Source of the DNA: Halobacillus salinus
GTDB lineage: Bacteria; Bacillota; Bacilli; Bacillales; Halobacillaceae
Direction: 5' to 3'
DNA length: 64,000 nt
Assembly (NCBI RefSeq): GCF_004684905.1
Contig: NZ_SRJC01000001.1
Span: 930,001-994,000, forward strand
Position 1 is the stretch's first letter. Each line of letters begins with the position of its first letter. This document shows, one piece after another, positions 62,082-64,000 of the stretch. The notes beneath the pieces are model-generated. The model had not been told where the DNA came from, did no database searches, and saw nothing but the letters and a program-made list of their open reading frames with translations. The translations under genes and the position numbers were made by a program.

Positions 62082-62172
62082 CATCCCCCTCCTCACAATT
62101 ATGTAATCCCTTACATCATCTGTTTCTTCCTGTATAATATGTGGTATCTGATGATTACGAGAGGGCGATTAA

Positions 62173-63795
62173 ATGAAGCGTACGTGGTGGAAAGAAGCAG
62201 TGGTGTACCAAGTTTATTGGAGGAGCTTTAACGACACGGATTCCGACGGCTTTGGAGATCTTCAAGGCGTCATAGATAAGCTTGATTATTTGAAGGAATT
62301 GGGTGTGGATGTCATTTGGCTTAACCCATGCTATGAATCTCCTGACTTTGATAATGGTTATGATATTTCAAACTACTACCGGATAATGGATAAAGCGGGG
62401 GATATGGCAACGTGGGAACGGTTACTTGAGGAAGTGCACTTGCGAGGCATGAAACTGATCATGGATTTAGTTCTGAATCACACCTCCCACGAACACCCAT
62501 GGTTTCAGGAGTCCTTATCCTCTCTTGACAATCCGAAGAGAGATTATTACATATGGAAAAACCCGAAGAATGGTGGTCCCCCAAACAACTGGCGCTCCTA
62601 TTTTGAGCCATCGGCATGGACTTATCATGAGCCTACTGGCCAATATTATATGCATTCCTTCGCCGTAGAGCAACCTGATTTGAATTGGGAAAATAAACAA
62701 ATGAGACAAGAAATGTACGAAATGATGCGCTACTGGTTGGATAAAGGGATTGACGGCTTTCGATTAGATGTTATTAATCTATTGGCAAAGCAGGCAGGAT
62801 TCAAAGATGCAGACGAGCCTGAAGGGTTAAGTTACTTAGGTAATAACCCAGGCATACATGAATACTTACAAGAAATGAATGAACAAGTGTTTCGGAATTA
62901 CGATATCATGACTGTTGGAGAGATTCCATTTGTGACACCGGAAGACGGTCTCTTATATGTCGGGGAAGACCGAAATGAACTTCATACATTGTTTCACTTC
63001 GAAGTCGCCGATGATATGCCGAGTTGGGATATGCTCCGATTCAAAGAGATTCAAAAACGATGGTACGAAGGACTAAAAGGGAAGGGGACCAACTCACAAT
63101 TTTTAAATAACCACGACCATACGAGGCAGGTGACTCGCTTCGGCAATGATGGTATGTACCGCGTTGAATCAGCAAAGCTGCTCGCGACAATGATTCATAC
63201 TCTTCCGGGAATTCCTTATATATTCCAAGGGGAAGAGATTGGGATGACGGGGGTCCGCTATGATTCTATTGATGATTACCATGACATAGCAATGAAGAAT
63301 AAATACGAAGAAGAAGTGAATAAAGGCCGTGAGCCTTCTAGTGTTTTCGAAGAGTTGCTCCCGTTAAGCCGTGATAACTCACGCACTCCAATGCAGTGGG
63401 CCGACGTTGAACATGCAGGATTCACGGATGGGAAACCATGGATAAAGGTAAATCCGAATTATCCATCTATTAATGTTGAAAAAGAAATGAACGAATCGAA
63501 TTCTGTATTTTATTTCTACCAAACATTAATACAATTAAGAAAGAGGAATCCTGTCATGATATATGGGGATTATACTGACTTGTCAGCTGATGAACCGGAT
63601 CTTTATTGCTATAAAAGGTCTTTTGAAGGAAATGAATGGATTGTCCTTTTGAATCATTCTGACGCAATCAATAATCTCAAGCGCTTAGATTTAGATTTGA
63701 ACGGAGCAGAACTGATTCTTTCAAATTATCCAGCATCGGAAAGTAATGAATTGAACCCACATGAAGCAAGGATTTATGCCCTTTCTCACAACTAA
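62173..63795 (+). CDS. malL: Oligo-1,6-glucosidase (GH13)
   Basis: 540 residues. GH13 alpha-glucosidase: nucleophile Asp199 in GFRLDVIN, acid/base Glu250 in TVGEIP, His314-Asp315 in NNHDHTR. Val200 next to the nucleophile is the residue typical of alpha-1,6-specific enzymes (Ala in alpha-1,4). Splits isomaltose and panose-type sugars in the cytoplasm. No transporter or regulator gene seen next to it. Confidence 0.93.
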   Translation: MKRTWWKEAVVYQVYWRSFNDTDSDGFGDLQGVIDKLDYLKELGVDVIWLNPCYESPDFDNGYDISNYYRIMDKAGDMATWERLLEEVHLRGMKLIMDLVLNHTSHEHPWFQESLSSLDNPKRDYYIWKNPKNGGPPNNWRSYFEPSAWTYHEPTGQYYMHSFAVEQPDLNWENKQMRQEMYEMMRYWLDKGIDGFRLDVINLLAKQAGFKDADEPEGLSYLGNNPGIHEYLQEMNEQVFRNYDIMTVGEIPFVTPEDGLLYVGEDRNELHTLFHFEVADDMPSWDMLRFKEIQKRWYEGLKGKGTNSQFLNNHDHTRQVTRFGNDGMYRVESAKLLATMIHTLPGIPYIFQGEEIGMTGVRYDSIDDYHDIAMKNKYEEEVNKGREPSSVFEELLPLSRDNSRTPMQWADVEHAGFTDGKPWIKVNPNYPSINVEKEMNESNSVFYFYQTLIQLRKRNPVMIYGDYTDLSADEPDLYCYKRSFEGNEWIVLLNHSDAINNLKRLDLDLNGAELILSNYPASESNELNPHEARIYALSHN

Positions 63796-63807
63796 ATATA
63801 GAACAAG

Positions 63808-63848
63808 AAAAAGGAGAGAAACGCCTAATAGGTGCTTCTCTCCTTTTT
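63808..63848 (+). terminator. Terminator after the oligo-1,6-glucosidase gene
   Basis: AAAAAGGAGAGAA / TTCTCTCCTTTTT with inner CGCCT/AGGTG pairing. Confidence 0.9.
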
Positions 63849-63886
63849 CAGTGTTTGAGGCCACAATTGTTTATTGTAAAGGAAGC

Positions 63887-63916
63887 TTGACACTGAAGCA
63901 CACATTACCATAAAAT
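63887..63916 (+). promoter_or_regulatory. Sigma-A promoter of the XRE regulator
   Basis: Perfect TTGACA (63887-63892), 18-bp spacer, TAAAAT (63911-63916); the start codon is 24 bp downstream. Confidence 0.75.
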
Positions 63917-63939
63917 GTATAGGTGAAAGGGAGAGGTCA

Positions 63940-64000
63940 TTGAAGAACAACGTCGCATCTTTCAGAAAGAAACATGGATATTCTCAAGATAAGCTGGCAC
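63940..64000 (+). CDS. XRE-family helix-turn-helix regulator (N-terminal fragment)
   Basis: Only 20 codons in the window, running off the end. TTG start behind AAAGGGAGAGG. The sequence VASFRKKHGYSQDKLA is the first half of an XRE HTH domain. Class is likely; function cannot be told. Confidence 0.7.
   Translation, partial: MKNNVASFRKKHGYSQDKLA

Noticed and set aside
1-64000. CRISPR arrays, prophage, integrase sites, rRNA or tRNA genes
   Set aside because: I looked for regular spaced repeats, cloverleaf-like segments, rRNA blocks and phage or transposase genes and saw none that can be supported.

Overview
The window is chromosomal DNA of a low-GC, endospore-forming Firmicute of the family Bacillaceae. 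A salt-loving Halobacillus/Pontibacillus-type organism is my inference from protein style. The evidence is gene order: the first 32 kb follow the Bacillus subtilis bfmB-yqiW-yqjA-yqjC/D-yqjE-yqjH-rnz-yqjL-yqjM-yqjN-yqjP-yqjQ-yqjW-yqkB-yqkE backbone. Spore-type small genes (SspP-like, a Spo0E-like phosphatase, sigma-G-like promoters) and AGGAGG-type ribosome sites agree. No rRNA, tRNA, CRISPR array, phage or intact insertion sequence is visible.

Layout. 0-3.7 kb: the branched-chain 2-oxoacid dehydrogenase complex (end of E3, E1 alpha, E1 beta, E2). 3.8-5.9 kb: bacilliredoxin BrxB, YqjA-like exporter, L,D-transpeptidase. 5.9-10.2 kb: a 38-residue Prli42-like stress-sensor protein, then a propionate/methylmalonyl-CoA operon (mutase catalytic subunit, an unusual B12-domain/epimerase fusion, carboxyltransferase). 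This probably completes valine/isoleucine breakdown begun by the first operon. 10.3-13.4 kb: peptidase YqjE, DNA polymerase IV with a LexA-like box, and three small genes, two of them behind a sigma-G-like promoter nested in a hairpin. 13.5-16.5 kb: a two-gene ABC exporter. 16.6-27.6 kb: ALDH, RNase Z, YqjL-like hydrolase, NamA, glycosyltransferase, GDPD, RocB-like peptidase, MBL hydrolase, SDR and a P-loop kinase. 27.8-28.4 kb: a 578-bp noncoding composite repeat. 28.5-32 kb: SDR, DUF2200, Y-family polymerase YqjW behind a LexA box, YqkB and YqkE.

From 32 kb onward the order no longer follows B. subtilis. The region is accessory in character, with many small single-domain enzymes: VOC proteins, GNAT acetyltransferases, methyltransferases, P-loop kinases, alpha/beta hydrolases and SDRs. 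Among them are housekeeping-type genes: a RodA/FtsW protein, an RlmN methyltransferase, glutathione peroxidase, a Nudix hydrolase, a HIT protein, the EAL protein YkuI and an oligo-1,6-glucosidase. Many are in tight 2-4 gene units with ATGA/GTGA overlaps.

The most interesting signals are regulatory or structural: a 15-bp hairpin whose loop is the sigma-G -10 element and whose 3' arm holds the ribosome site of a spore gene; LexA boxes on both Y-family polymerases; the composite inverted-repeat element; the B12/epimerase fusion; and several genes under 60 codons.
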